From assembly GCF_014836405.1 (NCBI RefSeq), contig NZ_JACSQU010000002.1:1-64000 (forward strand): a stretch of DNA of 64,000 nt, read 5' to 3'. Below, piece after piece: positions 45,180-52,465 of this stretch; within the stretch, counting starts at the first letter, position 1; each line of letters starts with the position of its first letter. This stretch comes from Brevundimonas guildfordensis. GTDB taxonomy: Bacteria; Pseudomonadota; Alphaproteobacteria; Caulobacterales; Caulobacteraceae. Below the pieces are notes generated by a model. The model searched no databases, was not told the origin of the DNA, and worked only from the letters and a program-made list of their open reading frames with translations. A program made the position numbers and the translations under genes.

Positions 45180-46925
45180 GCTCAGGCGGAAGGCCGCGAC
45201 CTCTCGCACCTGGGCGGCGGCGTCGCGCGCTTCGGGCGTGACAAAGGTCAACCGCACGATTGAGCCGCCGCCGGGCGCCGGAACGATTTGAGCTTCGCCG
45301 CGCAGCTGTTTGGCAAAGGCCATCATCAGTGTGCGGCCGACCCCTGCCTCTATGCCGTCATCCAGTCCGGGCCCGTCATCCTCAACCTCCAGCACGCTGG
45401 TGTCGCCATTGACCTTGAAGCGCACCTTCAGTTCGCCGCCGCGTCCGGCGAAGGCGTGCTTCTGGGCGTTGGATACGGCCTCGACCACCCACAGAGCCAA
45501 GGGCGCCAGCTTGTCGGGGTCGATGAGCAGCGGATCGGCTTCGATGGATGTCGTCACCAAGGGCCCGCGGACGGACTCGCCGGCGATCAGCTGGCCCACG
45601 AGCTCACGCAGGAAGGTGTCGGCGTCAGCCTCGCGGATGTCATCGCTCTGGTAGAGGACGCGATAGATCTGGGCCAGGGCGGTGATGCGCTGGCGCGTGT
45701 CGCCCAGAGCGGAGCGCGCGGCCGGATCGGTCACCGCTCGTTGCTGCATGGACAACAAGGAGGAGATGATCTGCAGGTTGTTCTTCACCCGGTGGTGGAT
45801 CTCCCGCAGCAGGGCGTCCTTTTCCTCCAGCGCGTCCAGGATATCCTTGTCGCGGCGCGTGATGGTCTCGCCAAGATGGCCCAGGGTGCGGGCCAAGGTG
45901 CGGATCTCGGCCGGGGCGTGCTCGGCTTGGGCGGGGCGAATGGAGAAGCGCCCCCGCGCATAGATGGCCGCCACCCGCTCCAGATAATCGAGCCAGCGCA
46001 CCACGATCCGTTCAGACAGCAGCATGACGGCCGCGAAGGCGGTCAACCAGGCAGCCAAGGGCAGCAGCAGAGTGCCGAACGGGTTCAGCCTCGCCCACGA
46101 CAACAGCCCCGGGGCCGGCGCCGACAAGAGGACGAAGACGTCGCGTCCGGCCAGCGGCGCGCCGCCGTAGATATGACGCCGTCCCTCGGCGTCACGTGCT
46201 TCGAACATGACGGCGGCGCCGGTGCGCGCGCGATCAGTCCAGTCGTCCGCCTGGCGCGCGGGCTTCAGTGTAAACGGCGCCGGGTCGGTGGCGACCAGGA
46301 CATTGCCAGCCGCATCCGTCAACGCCGCCTGAGAGCCGGCGGGCAGAGCGGGGTCGCGGATATCCGGTTGAAGCTCGCTGAGCGGCACGGTGGCCGTCAT
46401 GGCGCCTTGAAATGCGCCCAGCGGGCGCTCCCAACGCACGGCGATGATCAGCGAGCGACCATCGTCCGAGCGCTGCATCACCACGTCTTCGCCTTGCCGC
46501 AGGCGATTATGCCAGGCTTGGCCAAGAGCGGTTTTCGCCTCGGGGGCCTGAGCGTCGCTTCGTGATGCGCAGACACGCGTGCCGGTAGCACTATAGCGTG
46601 CGAGGCTGGAAATCTCGTCCATCCGCGCGGCCAGGGCGGTCAAGCGCGCCTCGCAGAAGAAGCCGACTCCCTCAGGCGTCAAAGCCTGCAACAGCACGAC
46701 GGTCGAGCTGATCCGGGCCTTGGCGTCCGAGGCGCTGCGTTCAGCCGCCAGTTGCAGGTCGACGCGTCGTTCCTGTTCCTGTTTGCGGAACTCGGCCTCG
46801 GTCTGGATCGCGCCCAGCAGCAGGATGGGAAGCAGGCCCAAGGCCATGGCTAGGCCCAGGCGGAATCGAATGCCCTGGACGCTGCGGCGCCCGAGCTTTC
46901 GGCCCAGGACCCGGCCAAACCTCAC
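45159..46925 (-). CDS. phyK: PhyK-like HisKA_2 sensor kinase of the general stress response
   Basis: 588 aa with a GTG start. A transmembrane segment near residue 25-45, a periplasmic sensor region to about 280, a second transmembrane segment (about 285-310), then HisKA_2 with EIHHRVKNNLQIISSLL and a HATPase (EAVSNAQKHAF, EVEDDGPGLDDG). This kinase class phosphorylates PhyR. It starts 2 bp after the sigma-factor stop, forming a nepR-ecfG-phyK operon as in Caulobacter. Confidence 0.92.
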   Translation of the reverse strand: MRFGRVLGRKLGRRSVQGIRFRLGLAMALGLLPILLLGAIQTEAEFRKQEQERRVDLQLAAERSASDAKARISSTVVLLQALTPEGVGFFCEARLTALAARMDEISSLARYSATGTRVCASRSDAQAPEAKTALGQAWHNRLRQGEDVVMQRSDDGRSLIIAVRWERPLGAFQGAMTATVPLSELQPDIRDPALPAGSQAALTDAAGNVLVATDPAPFTLKPARQADDWTDRARTGAAVMFEARDAEGRRHIYGGAPLAGRDVFVLLSAPAPGLLSWARLNPFGTLLLPLAAWLTAFAAVMLLSERIVVRWLDYLERVAAIYARGRFSIRPAQAEHAPAEIRTLARTLGHLGETITRRDKDILDALEEKDALLREIHHRVKNNLQIISSLLSMQQRAVTDPAARSALGDTRQRITALAQIYRVLYQSDDIREADADTFLRELVGQLIAGESVRGPLVTTSIEADPLLIDPDKLAPLALWVVEAVSNAQKHAFAGRGGELKVRFKVNGDTSVLEVEDDGPGLDDGIEAGVGRTLMMAFAKQLRGEAQIVPAPGGGSIVRLTFVTPEARDAAAQVREVAAFRLSGTASQA

Positions 46926-46927
46926 AG

Positions 46928-47536
46928 CTATTTGCGCCCGGCGCCGCTTAGTCTGTCCGCGTCGGCCAGGATCGAGCGCATGGCGTCGCCCGCCGATTGG
47001 CCGTCGCGCGCATAGCCGCCGCGTTCAAGAGTAGCCTGCAGCGCCTTGCGCGCGCGCGACACCCGGCTCTTCACCGTACCGACCGCGCACTGGCAGATTT
47101 CCGCCGCTTCTTCATAGGCAAAACCGCCGGCGCCGACCAGGATCAGGGCTTCGCGCTGTTCCTCGGGCAGGGATTTCAGGGCCTGACGCAATTCGTCCAG
47201 CGCCACCGGCGCCTCGGGGTCGTCGACCGCGATCAGGGTGCGCTCGGCCGCTTCCTGGTCAAGCTGGGTCTGGCGCCACGAACGGCGCTTCTCCGAATAG
47301 AACTGGTTGCGCAGGATCATGAAGGTCCAGGCCTTCATGTTGGTGCCCATCTGATAGCTGGCGCGGGCGTCCCACGCTTTCATCATGGCTTCCTGGGCCA
47401 GGTCGTCGGCGGACGTCGGGTCGCCGGTCAAGGTGCGGGCGAAGGCCCGCAGGTGCGGGATCAGGGTGACGAGTTCCGCCTTGAACGCGTTATCGTCGGA
47501 CGATGAGGGCCTGGCGGCGGGTTTCGGGGTGCTCAC
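46928..47536 (-). CDS. ecfG: EcfG-family RNA polymerase sigma factor (SigT-like)
   Basis: 202 aa ECF sigma factor. Region 2 (about residues 25-95; LTGDPTSADDLAQEAMMKAW, MKAWTFMILRNQFYSEKRR) and region 4 (about 125-185; LPEEQREALILVGAGGFAYEEAAEICQCAVGTVKSRVSRAR) match EcfG group 15 sigma factors. It directs the general stress regulon and is held by NepR. Its start overlaps the nepR stop by 4 bp. The EcfG-type promoter upstream of nepR predicts positive autoregulation. Confidence 0.95.
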   Translation of the reverse strand: MSTPKPAARPSSSDDNAFKAELVTLIPHLRAFARTLTGDPTSADDLAQEAMMKAWDARASYQMGTNMKAWTFMILRNQFYSEKRRSWRQTQLDQEAAERTLIAVDDPEAPVALDELRQALKSLPEEQREALILVGAGGFAYEEAAEICQCAVGTVKSRVSRARKALQATLERGGYARDGQSAGDAMRSILADADRLSGAGRK

Positions 47537-47739
47537 TGCCCCTCCTTGACGGAGGCGCCTTGATCGGCGCGACGCAGGATTTCCAGGAATTCATCCGGCA
47601 CCGGCTCGTTGACGACTTCATCGAACATGTGGCGCAGCTTCACGCCAATGGCTTGCTGACGCAGACGGACCTCTTCGAGATCGCGCTCGTTCGAGGTGGA
47701 CCCGCTGTTACGCGCGGGGTTGTCCTTAGGTTCAATCAT
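47533..47739 (-). CDS. nepR: NepR anti-sigma factor
   Basis: 68 aa. The conserved NepR core LRQQAIGVKLRHMFDEVVNEPVPDEFLEILRR occupies residues about 27-58, with variable ends. It binds EcfG until phosphorylated PhyR displaces it. Co-operonic and 4-bp overlapping with ecfG, divergent from phyR, the standard alphaproteobacterial arrangement. Confidence 0.95.
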   Translation of the reverse strand: MIEPKDNPARNSGSTSNERDLEEVRLRQQAIGVKLRHMFDEVVNEPVPDEFLEILRRADQGASVKEGQ

Positions 47740-47790
47740 GGAGTGTCCGGCCGCCGCCCAAGCCTAATGAAGTCGTTCATAGAGACGCAA

Positions 47791-47815
47791 AACGCCGCCT
47801 CGCCAATAGGGTTCC
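47791..47815 (-). promoter_or_regulatory. EcfG-type promoter for nepR-ecfG-phyK
   Basis: Minus strand GGAAC-N16-CGTT; the -10 element ends 52 bp before the nepR start. Implies that EcfG transcribes its own operon. Confidence 0.85.
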
Positions 47816-47856
47816 TACGCCGCCGTTATTTTATGCTCAAGCTACACACCCGTGTC

Positions 47857-47881
47857 GGAACCGTGGCGTCATTAGCGCGTT
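47857..47881 (+). promoter_or_regulatory. EcfG-type promoter for phyR
   Basis: GGAAC-N16-CGTT, 55 bp before the phyR start at 47937. It runs back to back with the nepR promoter 41 bp away. Because the -10 overlaps the TTG at 47880, that upstream start cannot be used from this promoter. Confidence 0.85.
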
Positions 47882-47936
47882 GAACGCCTCTAAGCCTGTC
47901 TCGTTCGTGGAGACGGGCGCAGTCGGGGATCTATAT

Positions 47937-48728
47937 ATGAGCCTTCTGGCCAGACTTGCGCCGCATCTGCCCTATGTTCGTCGTTACGCTCGCGCCCTAA
48001 CCGGCGATCAGAGCACCGGCGACAACTATGTCCGCGTCGCGCTTGAAGCGCTGGCGGCAGGCGAGCGCCAACTGCCCTCGGACATGACGCCGCGGGTTGC
48101 GCTGTATCACGTGTTCCACACCATCTGGTCCAGCACCGGCGCCCAGCTGGAAAGCGGCGCCGCGACCGAGGGCGACGACGCCGCCCGTCGCCTTCTGCGC
48201 ATCGCGCCTCAGTCCCGGCAGGCGTTTCTGCTGACGGCGCTTGAGGGCTTCACCCCGTCCGAGGCCGCCCAGATCCTGGCTGTCGACCCGCGCACGGTCG
48301 AGCGCCTGATCTCTGAAGCTCAGTCCGACATCGACGCCGAACTGGCGACCGACGTGCTGATCATCGAAGACGAAGCCATCATCTCGGCCGACATCGAGAG
48401 TCTGGTGAGGGAGCTGGGCCACCGCGTCACCGGCACCGCCACCACCCACGACGAGGCCGTGGACGCCGTAGCGCGTCATACGCCCGGTCTCGTGCTGGCC
48501 GATATTCAGCTGGCGGACGGGTCGTCCGGCATCGACGCCGTCAAGGATATCCTGCGTCAGTTTGACGTTCCCGTCATCTTCATCACCGCCTTCCCCGAGC
48601 GGCTTCTGACGGGCGAACGTCCCGAGCCCACCTTCTTGATCACCAAGCCGTTCCAGCCGGAAACGGTGAAGGCCGCGATCAGTCAGGCGCTGTTCTTCCA
48701 TCCCTCGCGTCAGAAGGCGGCGGCCTAA
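47937..48728 (+). CDS. phyR: PhyR anti-anti-sigma response regulator
   Basis: 263 aa. An N-terminal sigma-like domain (about residues 1-130; MSLLARLAPHLPYVRRYARALTG, EGFTPSEAAQILAVDPRTVERLI) is fused to a C-terminal receiver with phospho-acceptor Asp189 in LVLADIQ and the FATGUY-type TAFPERLLTG and Lys in TKPFQP. When phosphorylated it sequesters NepR and frees EcfG. ATG 47937 is chosen (GGGGA upstream, promoter position, length close to Caulobacter PhyR). Confidence 0.95.
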   Translation: MSLLARLAPHLPYVRRYARALTGDQSTGDNYVRVALEALAAGERQLPSDMTPRVALYHVFHTIWSSTGAQLESGAATEGDDAARRLLRIAPQSRQAFLLTALEGFTPSEAAQILAVDPRTVERLISEAQSDIDAELATDVLIIEDEAIISADIESLVRELGHRVTGTATTHDEAVDAVARHTPGLVLADIQLADGSSGIDAVKDILRQFDVPVIFITAFPERLLTGERPEPTFLITKPFQPETVKAAISQALFFHPSRQKAAA

Positions 48729-48760
48729 GCGAGCCTGACATCAGGTCGCTTCGAACGCTC

Positions 48761-48786
48761 AAGGGCTCCGCTGCGGCGGAGCCCTT
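48761..48786. terminator. hairpin between convergent phyR and small membrane protein gene
   Basis: An 11-bp perfect stem (AAGGGCTCCGC with its complement) closes a TGCG loop in the 70-bp convergent gap. Neither side has a strong T tract, so it may be a weak bidirectional terminator. Confidence 0.5.
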
Positions 48787-48798
48787 CTCGTACGGGGC

Positions 48799-49101
48799 TC
48801 AGGCCGCTGGCGCGGGGTTCACCGGTGGCGCTGATTCGGGGCCTACGCTGCGAGCGGCAGGGTCCGTATCCGTGACCGGCGGCGGCTCGGGCGTCATGCT
48901 GGTGGCCTCAGGCGTCTCATGCAGACTGGCGTTGGTGGCCGCCCATAGGCCCAGCAGCAGAACTGCGGCGGCCCCGGCTGACACGATCAGCACCATCAGG
49001 ATGCGCCGTCCGCCCCGGCCCTGGCGCACATACTGGGCCTCGACGGCGTGATGGGTCTCGACCGCATCGGCGGAGTGGGAGTGCGGATCCTGGTGCGTCA
49101 T
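48799..49101 (-). CDS. small single-span membrane protein, predicted general stress gene
   Basis: 100 aa of unknown family. A histidine-containing polar N-terminus, one transmembrane helix (about residues 34-55; ILMVLIVSAGAAAVLLLGLW), and a Pro/Glu-rich C-terminal tail probably in the periplasm. A ribosome site AAGGA lies 8 bp upstream. A perfect EcfG-type promoter at 49143-49167 suggests stress induction. It is convergent with phyR. No function can be assigned. Confidence 0.75.
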   Translation of the reverse strand: MTHQDPHSHSADAVETHHAVEAQYVRQGRGGRRILMVLIVSAGAAAVLLLGLWAATNASLHETPEATSMTPEPPPVTDTDPAARSVGPESAPPVNPAPAA

Positions 49102-49142
49102 CGCTCACGTCCTTGTCTGATTGGCGGAGTATCTCCAAAGCG

Positions 49143-49167
49143 AACGTCGCGGGCGCCGGGCCGTTCC
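49143..49167 (-). promoter_or_regulatory. EcfG-type promoter for the small membrane protein
   Basis: Minus strand GGAAC-N16-CGTT, with the -10 41 bp upstream of the ATG at 49101. Back to back with the sRNA promoter at 49201. Confidence 0.8.
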
Positions 49168-49200
49168 GATGCGGCTTCGTCCGACGTCCATCGACGCCTG

Positions 49201-49225
49201 GGAACTCACTCGGCTCAGCATCGTT
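49201..49225 (+). promoter_or_regulatory. EcfG-type promoter for a putative sRNA
   Basis: GGAAC-N16-CGTT on the plus strand, about 210 bp before the next CDS and about 80 bp before a strong terminator. The geometry fits a short non-coding transcript rather than the oxidoreductase gene. Confidence 0.8.
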
Positions 49226-49231
49226 ACTTGA

Positions 49232-49340
49232 TCGCCGAGGGCTATTCCCCCGCCCGGCTTCGCGGCCGGTCTTCGCCCTCGCCTCATTCTCGATGATGCG
49301 ACTCCTGGCGGATCCTCAAAAAGGGTCCGCCTTCTTTTTT
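49232..49340 (+). ncRNA. candidate EcfG-dependent sRNA, GsrN-like by position
   Basis: The predicted transcript starts about 7 nt after the EcfG-type -10 and ends in a rho-independent terminator: a 9-bp stem (49307-49315 with 49323-49331, one G-T wobble), a TCAAAAA loop and a TTCTTTTTT tail. It is about 109 nt, with an internal CCGGC/GCCGG hairpin (about 49254-49270) and a C-rich single-stranded run before it. Caulobacter GsrN is a SigT-dependent sRNA of about this size, so homology or analogy is likely, but I have not compared the sequences. A 22-codon TTG frame (49228-49296) has no ribosome site. The start is estimated to within a few bases. Confidence 0.65.
49307..49340 (+). terminator. 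rho-independent terminator of the sRNA
   Basis: GGCGGATCC and GGGTCCGCC form a 9-bp stem followed by TTCTTTTTT, the clearest plus-strand terminator in the window. It isolates the sRNA transcript from the downstream oxidoreductase gene. Confidence 0.88.
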
Positions 49341-49434
49341 GGCGTGATGTTTGATCCTCGCAAGGCGCCGCTTGCTCTGCAAGCCAGAGGCGCCACTATG
49401 CGTCCTGAAAGAAAACCCTATCGGAGACGGACTG

Positions 49435-50457
49435 ATGAGCTTGCGCAACCGACAGTGGATCCTGCGTCGCCGGCCGCATGGGCTGATCCAGGACGGCGAT
49501 CTCGAACTGGTCGAGAGCGTCGTGCCGGAACTGCAGGACGGCGAGGTCCTGGTCCGCACGATCTACCTGTCCATCGACCCGACGAATCGCACCTGGATGA
49601 ACGACTCCGAAGGCTATCTGCCGCCGGTCGGGCTGGGCGACGTCATGCGGGGCCTGACGCTGGGCGTGGTCGAGCAGTCGCGGGGCGATCGCTTCAAGGC
49701 GGGCGATCTGGTGACGCCTCTGGCCGGCGCCTGGGCCGATTACGCCGTCGTGCCCGAAGACGGCCTGCGTCCGGTCCACCGCGCGCCCGGCCTGCCGCTG
49801 ACCGCCAATCTGTCTGTGCTGGGCATGACCGGAATGACGGCCTATTTCGGCGTCACCGACGTGTTGAAGGCCAAGGCGGGCGAGACCCTTGTGATCTCGG
49901 CGGCGGCCGGCGCGGTCGGCTCCATCGCCGGCCAGGTGGCCAAGCAGCGCGGCTGCCGCGTCATCGGCATCGCGGGCGGCGCCGAGAAATGCCGCTGGCT
50001 GACCGAGGAGCTCGGCTTCGACGCGGCCGTCGACTACAAGAACGAGGACGTCGGCGACGCCCTGGACCGGCTGGCTCCTGACGGGATCGACCTCAACTTC
50101 GAAAACGTCGGCGGCGACATCATGATCGCCGTGTGGAACCGGCTGAAGGTGCACGGCCGCATGGCCGTCTGCGGCCTGATCTCGGCCTATAACGCCACGC
50201 GGATGCCGCCGTCGCCGAACTTCGCCCGCATCATCACCCACCGCCTCGACGTGCAGGGCTTCCTGGTTCTGGACTACGCCCATCGCGCCAAGGAGATGGT
50301 CGCCGAAATGGGCCCGTGGCTGGCCGACGGAAAGATTCAGTGGAAGGTCCACGTGGATGACGGACTGGAAGGGGCGGTCGGCTCGCTGAATCGCTTGTTC
50401 ACCGGCGACCATGACGGCAAGCTGATGGTTCGGGTGTCGGAGGAGCCGGCGGCCTGA
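49435..50457 (+). CDS. NADP-dependent oxidoreductase, CurA/leukotriene B4 dehydrogenase-like (MDR)
   Basis: 340 aa zinc-independent medium-chain reductase. An N-terminal GroES-like domain (YLSIDPTNRTWMNDSEGYLPPVGLGDVMRG) and a Rossmann domain with LVISAAAGAVGSIAGQVAKQRGCRVIGIAGG. It resembles E. coli CurA/YncB, which reduces curcumin and other enones or aldehydes. The ATG at 49435 follows GGAGACGG. 17 bp before a hotdog-fold gene, so probably an operon. Confidence 0.9.
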   Translation: MSLRNRQWILRRRPHGLIQDGDLELVESVVPELQDGEVLVRTIYLSIDPTNRTWMNDSEGYLPPVGLGDVMRGLTLGVVEQSRGDRFKAGDLVTPLAGAWADYAVVPEDGLRPVHRAPGLPLTANLSVLGMTGMTAYFGVTDVLKAKAGETLVISAAAGAVGSIAGQVAKQRGCRVIGIAGGAEKCRWLTEELGFDAAVDYKNEDVGDALDRLAPDGIDLNFENVGGDIMIAVWNRLKVHGRMAVCGLISAYNATRMPPSPNFARIITHRLDVQGFLVLDYAHRAKEMVAEMGPWLADGKIQWKVHVDDGLEGAVGSLNRLFTGDHDGKLMVRVSEEPAA

Positions 50458-50474
50458 GCGAGGACCAGCCGCGC

Positions 50475-50882
50475 ATGACCGAACCGCTACACGTCCATTT
50501 CGAGGACCTCGAAATCGGTCAGGTCGTTCCCTTGGGCGCCTGCGCCGTGGATGCGGCGGCGCTGGACCTGTTCGCCGAGCGCTTCCTGCCTGGCTGGGAT
50601 GTCGCCTATGGCGCGCCCGAGGCCATGGTCTACGCCCTGTGGAGCCGCCTGTCGGCCGACCGCATGGGCGGCTGGGCGGGATCCAAGACCCTGGCGGTGG
50701 ATGGCCTTCGTTTCCTGCGCAATCCTCCGGCTGGCGAGCTGCTGCGCGGCCGGCTGACGGTGATGGGCAAGGATCCGGTCGGCGACGAAAAGGGCGTGGT
50801 CATCGCCCAGCAGGACCTGCTGGACGAAGCGGGCCGACTGGTCTTCTCCTGCCTGACCCGCGCCCTCGTGGCCCGCCGATAG
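50475..50882 (+). CDS. MaoC-like hotdog-fold protein
   Basis: 135 aa. FEDLEIGQVVPLGACAVDAAALDLFAERFLP at the N-terminus and a later core of GLRFLRNPPAGELLRGRLTVM are the MaoC dehydratase/hotdog pattern. The usual catalytic D..H pair is not obvious, so it may bind rather than hydrate acyl-CoA. It follows the CurA-like gene closely and ends before a perfect 15-bp hairpin. Confidence 0.75.
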   Translation: MTEPLHVHFEDLEIGQVVPLGACAVDAAALDLFAERFLPGWDVAYGAPEAMVYALWSRLSADRMGGWAGSKTLAVDGLRFLRNPPAGELLRGRLTVMGKDPVGDEKGVVIAQQDLLDEAGRLVFSCLTRALVARR

Positions 50883-50884
50883 AC

Positions 50885-50918
50885 AAGACGCCCCGCCAGC
50901 AGACTGGCGGGGCGTCTT
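50885..50918 (+). terminator. 15-bp perfect hairpin after the hotdog gene
   Basis: A 15-bp uninterrupted stem with a CAGA loop, 3 bp after the stop codon, followed by CATTTCATC. The very stable stem compensates for a poor T tract. Confidence 0.75.
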
Positions 50919-50934
50919 CATTTCATCGCTTCAT

Positions 50935-51015
50935 CCGGGCCCCAAGCAGCGCGAACGCGCGTTAGGCCCGGTTCAGAGAGGCCTCAAGCAGCGCGAATGC
51001 GCGTTAGGCCCTCTC
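50935..51015. repeat. twin hairpin repeat with covarying outer stems
   Basis: Two tandem copies (50935-50971 and 50976-51015) share the core AAGCAGCGCGAAYGCGCGTTA. The outer stems are different sequences (CCGGGCC/GGCCCGG and GAGAGGCC/GGCCCTCTC, one bulge), yet each pairs with itself. They sit in the convergent gap between the hotdog gene and SapC. Confidence 0.7.
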
Positions 51016-51022
51016 AAGAAGA

Positions 51023-51814
51023 TCAGGCGTTGGCCGCGACCGGCTGTTGGGCGGCGGCGCGGGTCAGGGCCATGGCGATCAGGCGGTCCCAGCCCAGCAG
51101 CGACACCAGGTGGGCGTAGATCTGGCCCAGGGCGCCGTTGTCGCGCAGTTCGGCCAGCTTCTCGACCGGCAGGGCCTTCAGCTTGTCTTCCGAAACGGCG
51201 AAGTATTCGGCGATCTTCTGCGGGGCGCCGGCGGTGCCGTCGGCGTTGCGCGGGGTGAAGTTGGCCTCGCGCACCTCGAACAGGTCCAGCTCCGTCAGCA
51301 GGTTGACGAAGGATTCGGTGCGCATGCGCTCCTGCTCGAAGTTGTTGCAGAACTCCATGCCGAAGTTGACGTAGTCGCTGGGCTGGCCGTTCTGGAACAG
51401 GGGCGTCTCGCCGCCTTCGACCACGAAGGGAGCGGCGCGGTCGATGCACAGCACCATGCGCTTCTGCTCTTCGTCATTGGCGAAGACGAAGGGGTAGCGG
51501 CGGACATAGGCCGGGATATAGGCGTCGGGGCGGAACTCGCCGTCCTCGATGAACAGGTTCTCGGCCTGGTTCAGACCCATGGCGGCGACGGGTTGCTTGG
51601 CGTCGCCGACGAAGATGACCGGATAGGACAGGGCGGCCGGGGCGAACTCCGTCACCGTCAGCGGCACGACGTGGGTCTGGGCCACGAAGGCGTAGGGCTT
51701 GTCAGCAGCCGTCACGCCCAGCTTGCCGTGGACGTCGGCCGACAGCGGCTCCGGCTGGGAATAGAACAGGACATTGCCCGACAGGGGGCTGTTCGCTTGG
51801 GTGGCGTCGGTCAT
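51023..51814 (-). CDS. SapC-family protein
   Basis: 263 aa. FVAQTHVVPLTVTEFAPAALSYPVIF, AMGLNQAENLFIEDG and YIPAYVRRYPFVFAN are the SapC signature. The family is named for an S-layer-associated protein of Campylobacter and is common in Caulobacterales with unproven function. No signal peptide, so it is probably cytoplasmic. The ATG at 51814 is used; upstream extension lacks conservation features. Confidence 0.9.
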   Translation of the reverse strand: MTDATQANSPLSGNVLFYSQPEPLSADVHGKLGVTAADKPYAFVAQTHVVPLTVTEFAPAALSYPVIFVGDAKQPVAAMGLNQAENLFIEDGEFRPDAYIPAYVRRYPFVFANDEEQKRMVLCIDRAAPFVVEGGETPLFQNGQPSDYVNFGMEFCNNFEQERMRTESFVNLLTELDLFEVREANFTPRNADGTAGAPQKIAEYFAVSEDKLKALPVEKLAELRDNGALGQIYAHLVSLLGWDRLIAMALTRAAAQQPVAANA

Positions 51815-51965
51815 GAATTCGGTCTTCTGAACAGAAAGGACGGCTCTTCTAGCCCATGGCCGGGGCCGCCGCAAACGCCGCTGTTTGGCCATAATGCGCC
51901 TGGATCCGACCTGCGGCGCGCGGTCCCGGTTGCAGGGCGGCGACGGACCCCCTAGCTCTAGGCCC

Positions 51966-52460
51966 ATGGGCGACGCTTGTGACCACGATCATATCGACAG
52001 CCGACCCGGCGCCGCCGAGGTCGAACGGGCGATCGCCGCCGTCGAGGCGCGATTTTCGGCTGACGGCGACCGCATGACCGCCCCGCGCCGTCGGGTGCTG
52101 GAGCTGCTGCTGTCGGCCGCCGAGCCGGTCAAGGCCTATGATCTGATCGCCCGTTATGGCGTCGATGGCCAGGCCGCCAAGCCGCCGACCGTCTATCGCG
52201 CCCTGGAATTCCTTGAAAAGCGGGGCCTGGCCCACCGCATCGCCTCGATCAGCGCCTATGTCGCCTGCACGGCCGACGCCTGCGCGCCGGGGGGCCATGC
52301 GGCGGCCTTCCTGATCTGCGACTGCTGCGGCGCGACCGAAGAGGTGGCGGTGCCCGGCGCCGATGTGATCGCCCAGGCGGCGGCGAACGCGGGCTACGCC
52401 ATCGAGCGCACCACCATCGAAGGCCACGGCCGGTGCGGCGCCTGCCGCATCGCGGCCTGA
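51966..52460 (+). CDS. zur: Fur-family regulator, Zur-like
   Basis: 164 aa. A winged helix (about residues 35-95; MTAPRRRVLELLLSAAEPVKAYDLIARY, KPPTVYRALEFLEKRGLAHRI) and a dimerisation/metal domain with ICDCCGATEEV and a terminal CGAC zinc site. The N-terminal CDHDH and the cysteine pattern favour Zur (zinc uptake repressor) over Fur. No ribosome site is obvious before ATG 51966. 5 bp before the alpha/beta-hydrolase. Confidence 0.85.
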   Translation: MGDACDHDHIDSRPGAAEVERAIAAVEARFSADGDRMTAPRRRVLELLLSAAEPVKAYDLIARYGVDGQAAKPPTVYRALEFLEKRGLAHRIASISAYVACTADACAPGGHAAAFLICDCCGATEEVAVPGADVIAQAAANAGYAIERTTIEGHGRCGACRIAA

Positions 52461-52465
52461 TCCGG

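Noticed and set aside
49228..49296. 22-codon ORF inside the sRNA region
   Set aside because: TTG start with no ribosome site; the promoter-terminator geometry favours a non-coding RNA.
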